Of a stretch of 10,159 nucleotides of DNA, positions 1 through 8,300 are shown piece after piece. The position numbers and the translations under genes were made by a program. Every line of letters starts with the position of its first letter. Position 1 is the first letter of the stretch. The DNA lies in assembly GCA_003510825.1 (NCBI GenBank), contig DOKO01000144.1:1-10159 (forward strand), in the 5' to 3' direction. The notes under the pieces are model-generated. The model searched no databases, was not told where the DNA came from, and saw only the letters and a program-made list of their open reading frames with translations. The DNA is from Stenotrophomonas sp. Its GTDB lineage: Bacteria > Pseudomonadota > Gammaproteobacteria > Xanthomonadales > Xanthomonadaceae.

Positions 1-1677
1 GAAGCCGATGGCTCCAACCCGATCGCCCCGCTGCTGACCCGCATCAACGCGATCAAGAAGGCCAAGGACGTCCCGGCCTCGATCGCCGCCCTGCACCAGG
101 TCGGCATCCCGGTGGCCTTCAACTTCGGCCCGGACGTGGACCTGAAGGCGCTGGACCGCCACATCGGCTACTTCATGCAGGGCGGCATGGGCCTGCCCGA
201 CCCGGCGTTCTACACCCGTACCGATGCCGACACCGTGGCCCTGATGGGCCGCTACCGCAACTACGTCAAGCAGATCCTGGCCCTGACCGGTACCCCGGCA
301 GCCAAGCTGGATGCCGAGTCGCAGTCGGTGATCGAACTGGAAACCGAACTGGCGCGCAACGCGCAGTCGCTGGCCGGCATCAACAACCCGTTCAACAACT
401 ACGCGCCGATCTCGACCAAGGATCTCAACAGCCGCTACCGCAACCTGCAGCTGGATGCCTTCCTGAAGGCACAGGGCGTGAACGACGACCTGGTCTCGCT
501 GGCCGATCCGGGCCTGTTCAAGCAGCTCGACACGATGGTCACCAAGCTCAAGCCGGAGCAGTGGAAGGCCTACCTGCGCTGGCGCGTGGGCGACTCGATG
601 GCACCGTACCTGTCCAAGGCCTACCGCGACGCCGAGTTTGAATTCCGCGGCCGCGTGCTGCGCGGTGAAACCCTGCCCGCGCAGCGCTGGGAAAACGTGC
701 TGGACGCCATCAACGTGGCCGCTGGCCCGATGGTCGGCCGCGAGTACGCCGCCCGCTACCTGTCCGCCGAAGATCGCCGCCAGGCGGCGTGGATCGTCGA
801 CAAGGTGCGCGAAGTGCAGATCGAGGCGGTCAAGAACAGCACCTGGATGAGCGCCGAGGCCAAGGCCGAAGCACAGGCCAAGCTGGCCGCACTGAAGATC
901 GAGATCGGCACCCCGCTGCGCGACCTGGATTACAGCGTGCAGCCGATGGGCCGTGGCTCGTTCGGCGGCAACATGCTGATCGCTTCGACCTGGCGCCATC
1001 GCGAGGAAATGAAGCGCATCGGCAAGGGCAACGCCGACCGTCGCTGGGACGTGCTGCCGCAGCAGCCGTCGCTGGCCTACGACCTGGCGCAGAACCGCCT
1101 GATCGTCACCGCCGCCATCCTGCAGGGCCCGGTGTTCAATGCCAAGGCCGACGCCGCCGACAAGTTCGGCAGCTTCGGTGGCCTGGTCGGCCACGAACTG
1201 AACCGTGCCGTCGACGCCAAGGGCGCCCTGGTCGATGCCAAGGGCGAGCTGCGCAGCTGGTGGACCCCAGCCGACAAGACCGCCTGGACCCTGCTCGGCA
1301 ACCGCGTGGCCGCGCAGTACGGCGCCTATGAATTCCCGGGCGTGAAGGGTGCCAAGGTCAATGGCACGCTGACCCAGGAAGAGAACCTGGCCGACATCGC
1401 CGGCCTGGAATTGGCCTGGGCGGCGTATACCGCGCAGGAACCGAAGGCCAAGCCGGCGCAGCAGCAGGGCTTCTTCCGCGCCTGGGCCGCCCTGTGGCCG
1501 CAGCAGCTGTCGCCGAACGAGGCCGCACGCCGCCTGACCGCCGACATCCGTGCACCGGGTCGCTGGCGCACCAACGGCCCGCTGTCGAACCTGCCGGCCT
1601 TCGGCGCGACCTTCAGCTGCAAGGCCGGCCAGCCGATGCAGCGCACCGACGCCGAGCAGATCAAGGTCTGGCGCTGA
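1..1677 (+). CDS. M13 family metallopeptidase-like protein, 5' partial, probably catalytically inactive
   Basis: The frame is open from base 1 to the TGA at 1675-1677, giving 558 visible residues; M13 proteins are usually about 650-700 aa, so the signal peptide and first ~100 residues lie upstream. The GTG at 112 is internal, because family-typical sequence precedes it. Family hallmarks are the QGGMGLPD segment (window codons 60-67), AAILQ (369-373), VGHE (396-399), SWWTPAD, EENLAD (460-465), NGPLSN and the C-terminal CKAGQPM...VW. Active members are zinc endopeptidases, usually periplasmic or surface-exposed. Here HExxH reads HELNR (398-402), so the second zinc ligand is Arg. The NAYY substrate-binding motif reads SLAY (357-360), and the histidine that stabilises the transition state is Arg 517 (DIRAPGRWR). 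First zinc His 398, catalytic Glu 399, third ligand Glu 461, Asp 465 and Arg 523 remain. The frame is intact, so I infer a maintained pseudoenzyme rather than a decaying gene. It converges on the receptor gene at 1804-4842. Confidence 0.9.
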   Translation, partial: EADGSNPIAPLLTRINAIKKAKDVPASIAALHQVGIPVAFNFGPDVDLKALDRHIGYFMQGGMGLPDPAFYTRTDADTVALMGRYRNYVKQILALTGTPAAKLDAESQSVIELETELARNAQSLAGINNPFNNYAPISTKDLNSRYRNLQLDAFLKAQGVNDDLVSLADPGLFKQLDTMVTKLKPEQWKAYLRWRVGDSMAPYLSKAYRDAEFEFRGRVLRGETLPAQRWENVLDAINVAAGPMVGREYAARYLSAEDRRQAAWIVDKVREVQIEAVKNSTWMSAEAKAEAQAKLAALKIEIGTPLRDLDYSVQPMGRGSFGGNMLIASTWRHREEMKRIGKGNADRRWDVLPQQPSLAYDLAQNRLIVTAAILQGPVFNAKADAADKFGSFGGLVGHELNRAVDAKGALVDAKGELRSWWTPADKTAWTLLGNRVAAQYGAYEFPGVKGAKVNGTLTQEENLADIAGLELAWAAYTAQEPKAKPAQQQGFFRAWAALWPQQLSPNEAARRLTADIRAPGRWRTNGPLSNLPAFGATFSCKAGQPMQRTDAEQIKVWR

Positions 1678-1697
1678 ACCTGGCCGTGGTGCAGTAA

Positions 1698-1728
1698 CGA
1701 AGAAGGCGCCTGAGGGCGCCTTTTTCGT
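1698..1728. terminator. Rho-independent terminator of the M13 gene, possibly bidirectional
   Basis: A hairpin lies 20 bp after the M13 stop codon. The core arms AAGGCGCC (1703-1710) and GGCGCCTT (1715-1722) pair perfectly around a TGAG loop. The stem can extend outward to ACGA/TCGT at 1697-1700 and 1725-1728 with one G-U pair. A run of five T (1721-1725) follows on the + strand, and the complementary A-rich arm gives a shorter U-rich tail on the - strand. It therefore clearly ends the + strand transcript and may also back up the terminator of the convergent receptor gene. Confidence 0.8.
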
Positions 1729-1741
1729 GGGCGGCACCTGC

Positions 1742-1774
1742 AAAAAAAAGACCCCGGCAGATGCCGGGGTCAAA
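1742..1774 (-). terminator. Rho-independent terminator of the first TonB-dependent receptor gene
   Basis: Read on the - strand, arms GACCCCGGC and GCCGGGGTC (+ strand 1763-1771 and 1750-1758) form a 9-bp perfect GC-rich stem with a 4-nt loop. Eight T follow immediately (A run at 1742-1749 on the + strand). It sits about 30 bp beyond the receptor stop codon at 1804-1806, in the right place and orientation for that gene. Confidence 0.85.
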
Positions 1775-1803
1775 TGTCCTGCTGAAAGAGAGCGGCTTCT
1801 ACA

Positions 1804-4800
1804 TCAGAAGTCGTAGGACGCGCTCAGGCGCACCGAACGCGGCGCGGTGTAGAAGGTGCCGATACCGTAGGTATTGGAAATCGTGTGCTGGCCCGATTCA
1901 TACGTCGGATCGGACTGGACCGCACGGCGCTGATTGAGCACGTTGAACACGTCCAGACCGAAGGCCAGCTTGTGGTCGGCAAAGGCCGGGCGGTACATCA
2001 CGCCCAGGTCGAAGCGATAGGTCCACGGCTGGCGGCCGGCATCACCCGGACGCGACGGCTCGCCGTTGCAGTAGTGATAGGCAGAGCCATAGCCGATCGG
2101 ATCGCTGCCATCCGCGCCGTAGTAACCCAGGCAGCTTTTCGGCATGCCCGAGGTGACACGCAAGGTCGCCGACGCCGTCCACTCATCGTTGAACTGATAC
2201 GCGCCATAGCCCTTCAACTGGTGGCGACGGTCATTGGCGAGGTAGCCACCGGCGTAAGCCATCAGGTAGTAGGAGTCCCAGTCCTGGGTCTTGGCCGCTT
2301 CATCCTGGCCGATGTCCGACTTGACCTGGCCTTCGGTGTTGCCGAAGCTGCGCGACCAGGTGTAATCCAGGCGACCGTACCACTTGTCGCTCAGCGGGTG
2401 CTCGATGAACAGGTCGACCGCCATGTAGCTGCGCTTGGCCTTGTTGCCGTTGTAGCCCCAGTCCGACGAACTCATCTGCACCGGCGTGTAACCGGAACCA
2501 TCAGCGTGCTTGACCATGAAGGTGTTGGTCTTGCCCGGGTTGAAGATCACGCAGCCCGGCACTTCCATGCCACTCGAATCCACACCCATCGCATCGAGCT
2601 TGGCGTAGATCTGGTCGGAATCGCAGGTGTCGTCGATGGCGGTCTGCAGGCGACGGTAGGTGAACTTGGCACCCGTGTTCCAGGACGAACCGAGGGTCTT
2701 CTCGAAGCCCATGATGAATTCATCCTGGTACTGCGACTTCAGGTCGGTCGGTGCCACCGACAGCGGGTCAGGCGCAATGCCGTACTCGTTGTTGGTCGAC
2801 ACCGGGCCCGGGCCCAGCGCGGTCAGGTCGGTCGGGTTGCCGTTGGCATCGATGCCACCGTAGGTGAAGTACTCACGGGTATAGGTCGATGCCGATGCGC
2901 CACGGATCGCCACGCTGTTGGGCAGGGCCAGGTAGTAGCGGCCAAGGTTGGCGAACACCTTCAGCGACGAATCGCCGAAGACGTCCCAGCTGGCGCCCAG
3001 GCGCGGGGCCCACTGGTCACCACTCTCGACATAGGCGATGGCCGAGCTGTTGTAGTTGGTGAACTTGTCGTTGCGCAGGCCCAGGGTCAGCAGCACGTTC
3101 GGGCTGACCTGCCAGCGATCTTCCAGGTAGTAGGCCTTCTGTTCCACCGACATGCTGGTGGTGGTGGAGAAGATGTACTTCTGCACGTAGTAGCCATCAC
3201 CGCCCGGTGCGGCGACATCGAACGCCGGTGCCGGCGACGAGCCCGGTGCGATGCGCGAATAGATCCAGGCGTAACCCGGGCCGGTCATCGCCTGCCCTTC
3301 GTTGTGGCCCTGGTAGGTCATGTTGTCGATGCCGGCGGTCAGCTCGTGGCTGCCGATGCGGTACTGCAGGTCCACGCGCAGGCCACGGGTCTTGCTGCCC
3401 GCATCAAGCGACTTGGTGTACAGCGCGGTCTGGTCGTTGCGGATCGGCGTACCGCCGGTGATCGACGGATCCTGGCTGGTCGGGCCGCTGATGTAGGGGT
3501 TTGCCGAATCCTGCGGATTGGACTCCAGGTTGGTTTCCTTGCTGCGGCCCCAGACCGCGCTCAGGGTCAGGTCATCGGTCAGGTAACCGGTGTACTTGAA
3601 GATGTCGAACTCATCCTTGACCTTGGTCGTATTGGCGAAGGTGCCGGTACGCTCGCCCTCGGTCATCGTGTCGTAGTCGAACTCGCGGTAGTAGCTGCTG
3701 TAGCGATCCGTGTTCTGCAGCCGGGTGTACTCCAGCGTGTTGCTGTCGTTGATGTTCCAGTCGATCTTGCCGTAGAACTTCGGCGTGTCGTAGGCATAGT
3801 GGCTGCGGATCTGCTGTGCCGCTTCTGCCGCGCCCGTCGATACGCCCTCATTGCGATCTTTCTCGGCGGAGAGGTGGATGAACAGGCGATCCTCGATCAG
3901 CGGACCGCTGACATAACCGCTGTAGGTGGTACGGGTCGCCGTGTCGCCCTTGCGCGAGCGGTACAACGAGCCGGCCACGGTGCCGGTGTCATCCTCGAGC
4001 TCCAACCCCGGAGGCGCGGTGTGGTTGGGGTAGTAGATGTCGCGCGGCGACTCCGCCAGCGAATCGGGCGACCAGGTGGTCTGGAAGCCGAACTTCCACT
4101 CGTTGGTGCCGCGCTTGCCGAGCTGGTTGATCACGCCGCCGGTGGAACGGCCGTAGCCCGCGCCGTAGCCACCCATGAAGGTTTCCTGCTGGTCGATCGA
4201 GCCGTACGGCAGGCTGACACCGCCCATTGCATTGAGCGGGTTGGTCGCGTTGAAGCCGTTCAGGTAGTACGCGTTCTCGGTGACGCTGGAGCCACCGAAC
4301 GACAGCACCGAGCGCGAGCCATTGGAGAACTCGCCGCTGCCGGCGACCACGCCCGGCGCGAGCAGCGCGATCGCTTCGGCGCTGCGGCCCAGCGGCAGCA
4401 CGTCCAGCTGTTCGGAGGTGATGACCGACTTGGAGACCGTGTTGGTCACGTCGATCTTCGGAATGTTGGCCGCAGTGACGTTCACGGCATCGAGGTTGGT
4501 GGCGCCGCCGCTGGCGGACTGGCCAAAGGAAACTTCCGTGCCGACGCCGACCTTCAGCAGCACGTTGTCACGCTTCTCGACCACCTGCCCATCGCGCTCG
4601 AGGCTGATGGAGTACCGGCCCACCGGCAGCGAGCCCAGGGTGTAGCGGCCGTTTGCATCGACGTTGGCGCTTCGCTTGAGGCCCGAATCGCTCTGCACGA
4701 CCACCGTGGCGCCTGCGGCGGCCGGGGCGTTGCCATACAGGGAACCGGTGGTGCTCTGCGCCGCTGCGGCGCCGACGAACGATGTCAGGACAACGGCCAG

Positions 4801-4842
4801 TGCCGTGCGCTTCAGCCGGATGGCCGTCTTGCTATAGGACAT
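1804..4842 (-). CDS. TonB-dependent receptor, Oar-like, with carboxypeptidase-regulatory-like N-terminal domain (copy 1)
   Basis: Predicted outer-membrane active transporter of 1012 aa, energised by TonB-ExbBD. The start is the ATG at 4842, which has an AAGGA ribosome site 6 nt upstream and leads straight into a signal peptide (residues 1-28: basic KTAIRLKR, hydrophobic ALAVVLTSFVG, AAAA before Gln 29). An in-frame GTG at 4872 would put ten polar residues before the signal peptide and is less likely. Residues ~30-105 form a carboxypeptidase-regulatory-like beta domain (NGRYTLGSLPVGRYSISL). A TonB-box-like LDAVNVTA follows at 117-124, then the plug (~137-250) and a 22-strand-type barrel. The protein ends in SASYDF, with the terminal Phe typical of barrel assembly signals. 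Two cysteine pairs (740/764, 904/925) are shared with copy 2. Length and architecture resemble Oar-type receptors. The ligand is unknown; the carboxypeptidase-like domain is not an enzyme here. It is probably transcribed alone, with an AT-rich upstream region and its own terminator. Confidence 0.93.
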   Translation of the reverse strand: MSYSKTAIRLKRTALAVVLTSFVGAAAAQSTTGSLYGNAPAAAGATVVVQSDSGLKRSANVDANGRYTLGSLPVGRYSISLERDGQVVEKRDNVLLKVGVGTEVSFGQSASGGATNLDAVNVTAANIPKIDVTNTVSKSVITSEQLDVLPLGRSAEAIALLAPGVVAGSGEFSNGSRSVLSFGGSSVTENAYYLNGFNATNPLNAMGGVSLPYGSIDQQETFMGGYGAGYGRSTGGVINQLGKRGTNEWKFGFQTTWSPDSLAESPRDIYYPNHTAPPGLELEDDTGTVAGSLYRSRKGDTATRTTYSGYVSGPLIEDRLFIHLSAEKDRNEGVSTGAAEAAQQIRSHYAYDTPKFYGKIDWNINDSNTLEYTRLQNTDRYSSYYREFDYDTMTEGERTGTFANTTKVKDEFDIFKYTGYLTDDLTLSAVWGRSKETNLESNPQDSANPYISGPTSQDPSITGGTPIRNDQTALYTKSLDAGSKTRGLRVDLQYRIGSHELTAGIDNMTYQGHNEGQAMTGPGYAWIYSRIAPGSSPAPAFDVAAPGGDGYYVQKYIFSTTTSMSVEQKAYYLEDRWQVSPNVLLTLGLRNDKFTNYNSSAIAYVESGDQWAPRLGASWDVFGDSSLKVFANLGRYYLALPNSVAIRGASASTYTREYFTYGGIDANGNPTDLTALGPGPVSTNNEYGIAPDPLSVAPTDLKSQYQDEFIMGFEKTLGSSWNTGAKFTYRRLQTAIDDTCDSDQIYAKLDAMGVDSSGMEVPGCVIFNPGKTNTFMVKHADGSGYTPVQMSSSDWGYNGNKAKRSYMAVDLFIEHPLSDKWYGRLDYTWSRSFGNTEGQVKSDIGQDEAAKTQDWDSYYLMAYAGGYLANDRRHQLKGYGAYQFNDEWTASATLRVTSGMPKSCLGYYGADGSDPIGYGSAYHYCNGEPSRPGDAGRQPWTYRFDLGVMYRPAFADHKLAFGLDVFNVLNQRRAVQSDPTYESGQHTISNTYGIGTFYTAPRSVRLSASYDF

Positions 4843-4846
4843 GAAA

Positions 4847-4853
4847 TTTCCTT
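4847..4853 (-). promoter_or_regulatory. Ribosome binding site that fixes the start of receptor copy 1
   Basis: The - strand reads AAGGAAA here, with AAGGA ending 6 nt before the ATG at 4842. It supports this ATG over the upstream in-frame GTG at 4872, which has no purine-rich site at a suitable distance. Confidence 0.75.
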
Positions 4854-4977
4854 GTTTCGTGAAAAGACACACTTACGTTTCAGGCTGGCTGCATCAATGT
4901 TCGATCATGAAAACAGCTGAACAGGATATTAATTTCATAAAAGTTTAACTTGCAAGGCTTACTGGATAATATTTTAT

Positions 4978-4995
4978 GTCATTGATTTCATTGAC
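4978..4995. repeat. 18-bp near-palindrome, candidate operator
   Basis: The site has the form GTCAnTGAnnTCAnTGAC, symmetric at 14 of 18 positions. It is made of two TCATTGA heptamers, each of which is itself nearly palindromic, so it reads both as a direct and as an inverted repeat. It lies about 136-153 bp upstream of the receptor copy 1 start codon, inside the AT-rich region. A dimeric transcription factor site is one explanation; chance symmetry in AT-rich DNA is the other. Confidence 0.35.
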
Positions 4996-5159
4996 TTTAC
5001 TTTGATACAAACGAGAACATTCATTTACATTTCATTTAACTGAGACATTGCGGCATTCATTTGACCGCTTATGCGCGGCGCGGGCACGCTGATTTCGAAA
5101 GGTGCAAAGAGCATTAACTTTCGCTTTCCCGCACTGGGCGGCAGGGCGAGGCGACAACG

Positions 5160-5183
5160 AAAAAAGGCGCCCTGGGGCGCCTT
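5160..5183 (-). terminator. Rho-independent terminator of receptor copy 2 (distal)
   Basis: Read on the - strand, AAGGCGCC and GGCGCCTT arms (5176-5183 and 5164-5171 on the + strand) pair around a 4-nt loop and are followed by six T (A run 5160-5165). It lies about 125 bp past the stop codon of receptor copy 2. It separates that transcript from the upstream region of copy 1. The stem is the same as that of the M13 terminator at 1703-1722. Confidence 0.75.
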
Positions 5184-5204
5184 CGCGGGTGTGATGGGTA
5201 TCCG

Positions 5205-5229
5205 TGCCTGCCGTGGATCCGTGCAGGCA
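5205..5229. repeat. Small inverted repeat between the two copy 2 terminators
   Basis: TGCCTGC (5205-5211) and GCAGGCA (5223-5229) can pair around an 11-nt loop that contains GGATCC. There is no T-run on either side. It lacks the terminal GTAG expected of the REP-like elements known from Stenotrophomonas. I cannot assign a role. Confidence 0.3.
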
Positions 5230-5244
5230 GGTCACTGGAAAGAG

Positions 5245-5264
5245 GGCCCTGACGGATCAGGGCC
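5245..5264 (-). terminator. Possible first terminator hairpin of receptor copy 2
   Basis: GGCCCTGA (5245-5252) and TCAGGGCC (5257-5264) form a perfect 8-bp stem with a CGGA loop, about 43 bp past the stop codon of receptor copy 2. On the - strand the stem is followed by CTCTTTCC, only a poor U-tract, so termination may be partial and completed at 5160-5183. It may instead protect the 3' end of the mRNA. Confidence 0.4.
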
Positions 5265-5306
5265 AAGCCAACCCTTGCGGAGAGAGAGAGCCGCTGTTCG
5301 CGCAGG

Positions 5307-8300
5307 TCAGAAGTCGTAGGAGGCGCTCAGGCGCACCGTCCGGGGTGGTGTGAAGTAGCTGCCCATGCCGTAAAGGTTGGAGACCGTGTCCGGCCCGGTC
5401 TGGTAGGTGGCGGTCGACTGCAGCTGGCGCCGCTGGTTGAGCACGTTGAAGACGTTCAGGCCAAAGCCCAGCCGGTTGTCAGCAAACCCGGGGCGGTACA
5501 TCACGCCCATGTCCAGCTGCGCCGTCCACGGCTGCCGACCCGCGTCGCCGGGACGCGACGGCCTGCCGTTGCAGTAGTGGTAGGCCGATCCGTAACCATT
5601 GAGAGGATCGCTCTGGTCACTGCCGTAGTAGCCCAGGCAGTTTTTCGGCATGCCCGACATCAACCGGACCGTGGCAGACACGGTCCATTCGTCATTGATC
5701 TGGTAGGCGCCGAATGCCTTGAACTGGTGCCGGCGATCATTGGCGAGGTAGCCACCGGCGTACTCCATCAACGCCGCCGCATCCCAGTCCTGGGTCTTGG
5801 ACACATCGCTCTGGCCGATATCCGATCTCACCTGCCCTTCGGTGTTGCCGAAGCTGCGCGACCAGGTGTAGTCCAGGCGGCCGTACCAGCCGTCGGACAT
5901 CGGGTGTTCGATGAACACATCCAGCGCGACATACTGACGCTTCGCCTTCTTGCCGTCGTAGCCCCAGTCCGTCGAACTCATGCTGACCGGCGTGTAGCCG
6001 GAACCATCACGGTGCCGCAGCTGGAACGTGTTGGTGGCACCCGGATTGAAGATCACGCAACCGGGCAGATCGAAGGTGTCCGCATCCAGCCCCATGCCTG
6101 CCAGTCGGTCGACGAAGCGGTCGGCATCGCAGGTATCGTCAATGGCCGACTGCAGTTGCCGGTAGGTGACCTTGCCGCCGGTGTTCCAGCGGCTGCCCAG
6201 GGTCTTCTCGAAGCCCAGGATCAGTTCGTCCTGGTACTGCGACTTCAGGTCGGTCGGCGCCACCGCCAGCGGATCGGGTGCCTGCCCATACTCGCCGTTG
6301 GCCGACACCGGACCCGGTCCGAGCGGCGTCAGACCGGTCGGGTTGCCGTTGGCATCGATGCCGGTATAGGTGAAGTACTCACGCGTGTACGTCGATGCGG
6401 AAGCGCCACGAATGGCCACGCTGTTGGGCAGTGCCAGGTAGTAGCGGCCCAGGTTGGCGAACAGCTTCAACGAGGCGTCACCGAAAACATCCCAGCTGGC
6501 GCCCAGTCGTGGCGCCCACTGGTCGCCGCTCTCCACGTAGGCCCTGCCATCGCTGTTGAAGTTGGTGAAGCGGTCGTTGCGCAGGCCGAGCGTCAGCAGC
6601 CAGTCGGGCGTCAGCTGCCAGCGGTCCTCCAGGTAATAGGCCCGCTGCTTCACCGACATGCTGGTGGTGGTGGAAAAAATGTACTTCTGCACGAAGTAGC
6701 CATTGCCCCCCGGGGGTGCGATGCCGAAGCCCGGGCTGGGCGAGGCGCCCGGATTGCCACGCGAATAGATCCAGGCATGGCCGGGGCCCGTCATGGATTC
6801 GCCTTCGTTGGTGGCCCGGTAGGTCATGTTGTCGACACCGGCGGTCAACTCATGGTTGCCGATGCGGTACTGCAGGTCCATGCGCAGCCCGTGCGTCGTA
6901 CTGCCTGCATCCGGTGCCTTGGTGTACAGGTCGGGCTGGTCGTTGCGGATCGGCGTGCCGCCGTTCAACGCGGGATCCTGGTTGCCGGCGCCATTGATGT
7001 AGGGGTTGCCCGAGTCCAGCGGATTGAAATTGAGGTTGCTGGTGCGGGTGCGCCCCCACACGGCACTGAAGGTCAGCGCGTCGTTGAGGTAGCCGGTGTA
7101 CTTGAAGATATCGACGTCGGTACTGGACTTTGCCACGTTGGGGAACGTACCGGTGCGTTCGCCTTCGGACAGCGTCTCGTAGTCGAAGTCCCGGTAGTAG
7201 CCGCCGGTACGATCCGTGTCCTGGAAGCGCGTGTATTCCAGCGTATTGCTGTCGTTGATGTTCCAGTCGACCTTGCCGTAGAACTTCGGCGTATCCGCGC
7301 GGTAGTGGTTGCGCACCTGCTGCGCGGCAGCCTCGTTGGCGGTTGCAACACCCTCGCGACGGTTCGATTCGGCGGCAAGATGGATGAACAGCCTGTCTTC
7401 GATCAACGGCCCACTGACATAGCCGCTGTAGGTGGTCGTGGTGGACTTGTCACCGCGCCGGTAGCGGTACAGCGTGCCCGGCTTGGCCTCGTTCTCGTAG
7501 GCATATCCCTCCGGCAGGGTCATGTCCGGGTAGTCCACCGATGCCGGAGATTCGGCCAGCCCGGCCGGCGACCAGGTGACCTGCGCGCCGAACCGCCACG
7601 CGTTGGTGCCACGCTTGCCGACCTGGTTGATGACGCCACCGGTGGAACGGCCATACGCCGCACCATAGCCGCCGGTGAAGGTTTCCTGCTGGTCGATGGA
7701 GCCGTAAGGAAGGCTGACGCCGCCCAGGTAGTTGAGTGGATTGGTGACGTTGAAGCCATTGAGGTAATACGCGTTCTCGGTGACGCTGGAGCCGCCGAAC
7801 GACAGGACCGAGCGCGACCCGTTGGAGAAGGCACCGCTGCCGGCCACCACGCCCGGCGCCAGCAGCGCGATGGATTCAGCGCTGCGCCCCAGCGGCAGCA
7901 CGTCCAGCTGCTCGGAGGTGATGACCGACTTGGACACGGTGTGGCTCACATCGATCTTCGGCAGGTTCGCCGCGGTCACGTTGACCGCTTCCAGCGTGGT
8001 GGCTGGGCCATGTGCGGCGAAGCTCACTTCGGTACCGCTGCCCACGCGCAGCTGCACGTCGTCGCGCTGTTCGAGGATGCGCCCGTCGCGCTGCAGGCTG
8101 ATGCTGTAGCGGCCCACCGGCAGCGCGCCAAAGCTGTAGCGCCCCTGCGCATCGATGGCCGCCGTGCGCCTGAGGCCGCTGTCACTCTGGGCGACGACGG
8201 TCGCGCCTTCGGAACCGGCGGCGGTGCCGTGCAGCGTGCCGGTGGTGCTCTGCGCAGCGACGCTGCCGACGATGGAAAACAACACTGCCGAAAGCGCGCT

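Larger units (their letters stand above)
4843..5065 (-). promoter_or_regulatory. AT-rich promoter/regulatory region of receptor copy 1
   Basis: About 220 bp upstream of receptor copy 1 are markedly AT-rich compared with everything around them, which in a GC-rich genome usually marks promoter and regulator-binding DNA. On the - strand a weak sigma-70-like pair can be drawn, TTGCAA and ATTAAT separated by 16 nt (near 4925-4952), and a TAAAAT lies further upstream near 4970-4977; neither is convincing alone. The region also holds palindromes and repeats: AAGTTtAACTT at 4941-4951, GTCATTGAttTCATTGAC-like DNA at 4978-4995, and CATTCATTT twice (5018-5026 and 5054-5062) with a related ACATTTCATTT between them. 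I infer regulated transcription; the regulator cannot be named. Confidence 0.5.

Noticed and set aside
4843..4872. Extended N-terminus of receptor copy 1 from the GTG at 4872
   Set aside because: It would place ten extra residues before a good signal peptide and lacks a ribosome site, whereas the ATG at 4842 has AAGGA at 6 nt.
1885..4920. A 1011-codon open frame on the + strand, antisense to receptor copy 1
   Set aside because: It is in exact codon register with the receptor gene. In that register stops arise only from sense codons TTA, CTA and TCA, which GC-rich genomes avoid. The product is low-complexity, rich in Arg, Val, Ala and Gly, with no recognisable domain.
5205..5229. REP-like SMAG element of Stenotrophomonas
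   Set aside because: The inverted repeat lacks the terminal GTAG tetranucleotide and the expected compact stem, so I list it only as an unassigned inverted repeat.
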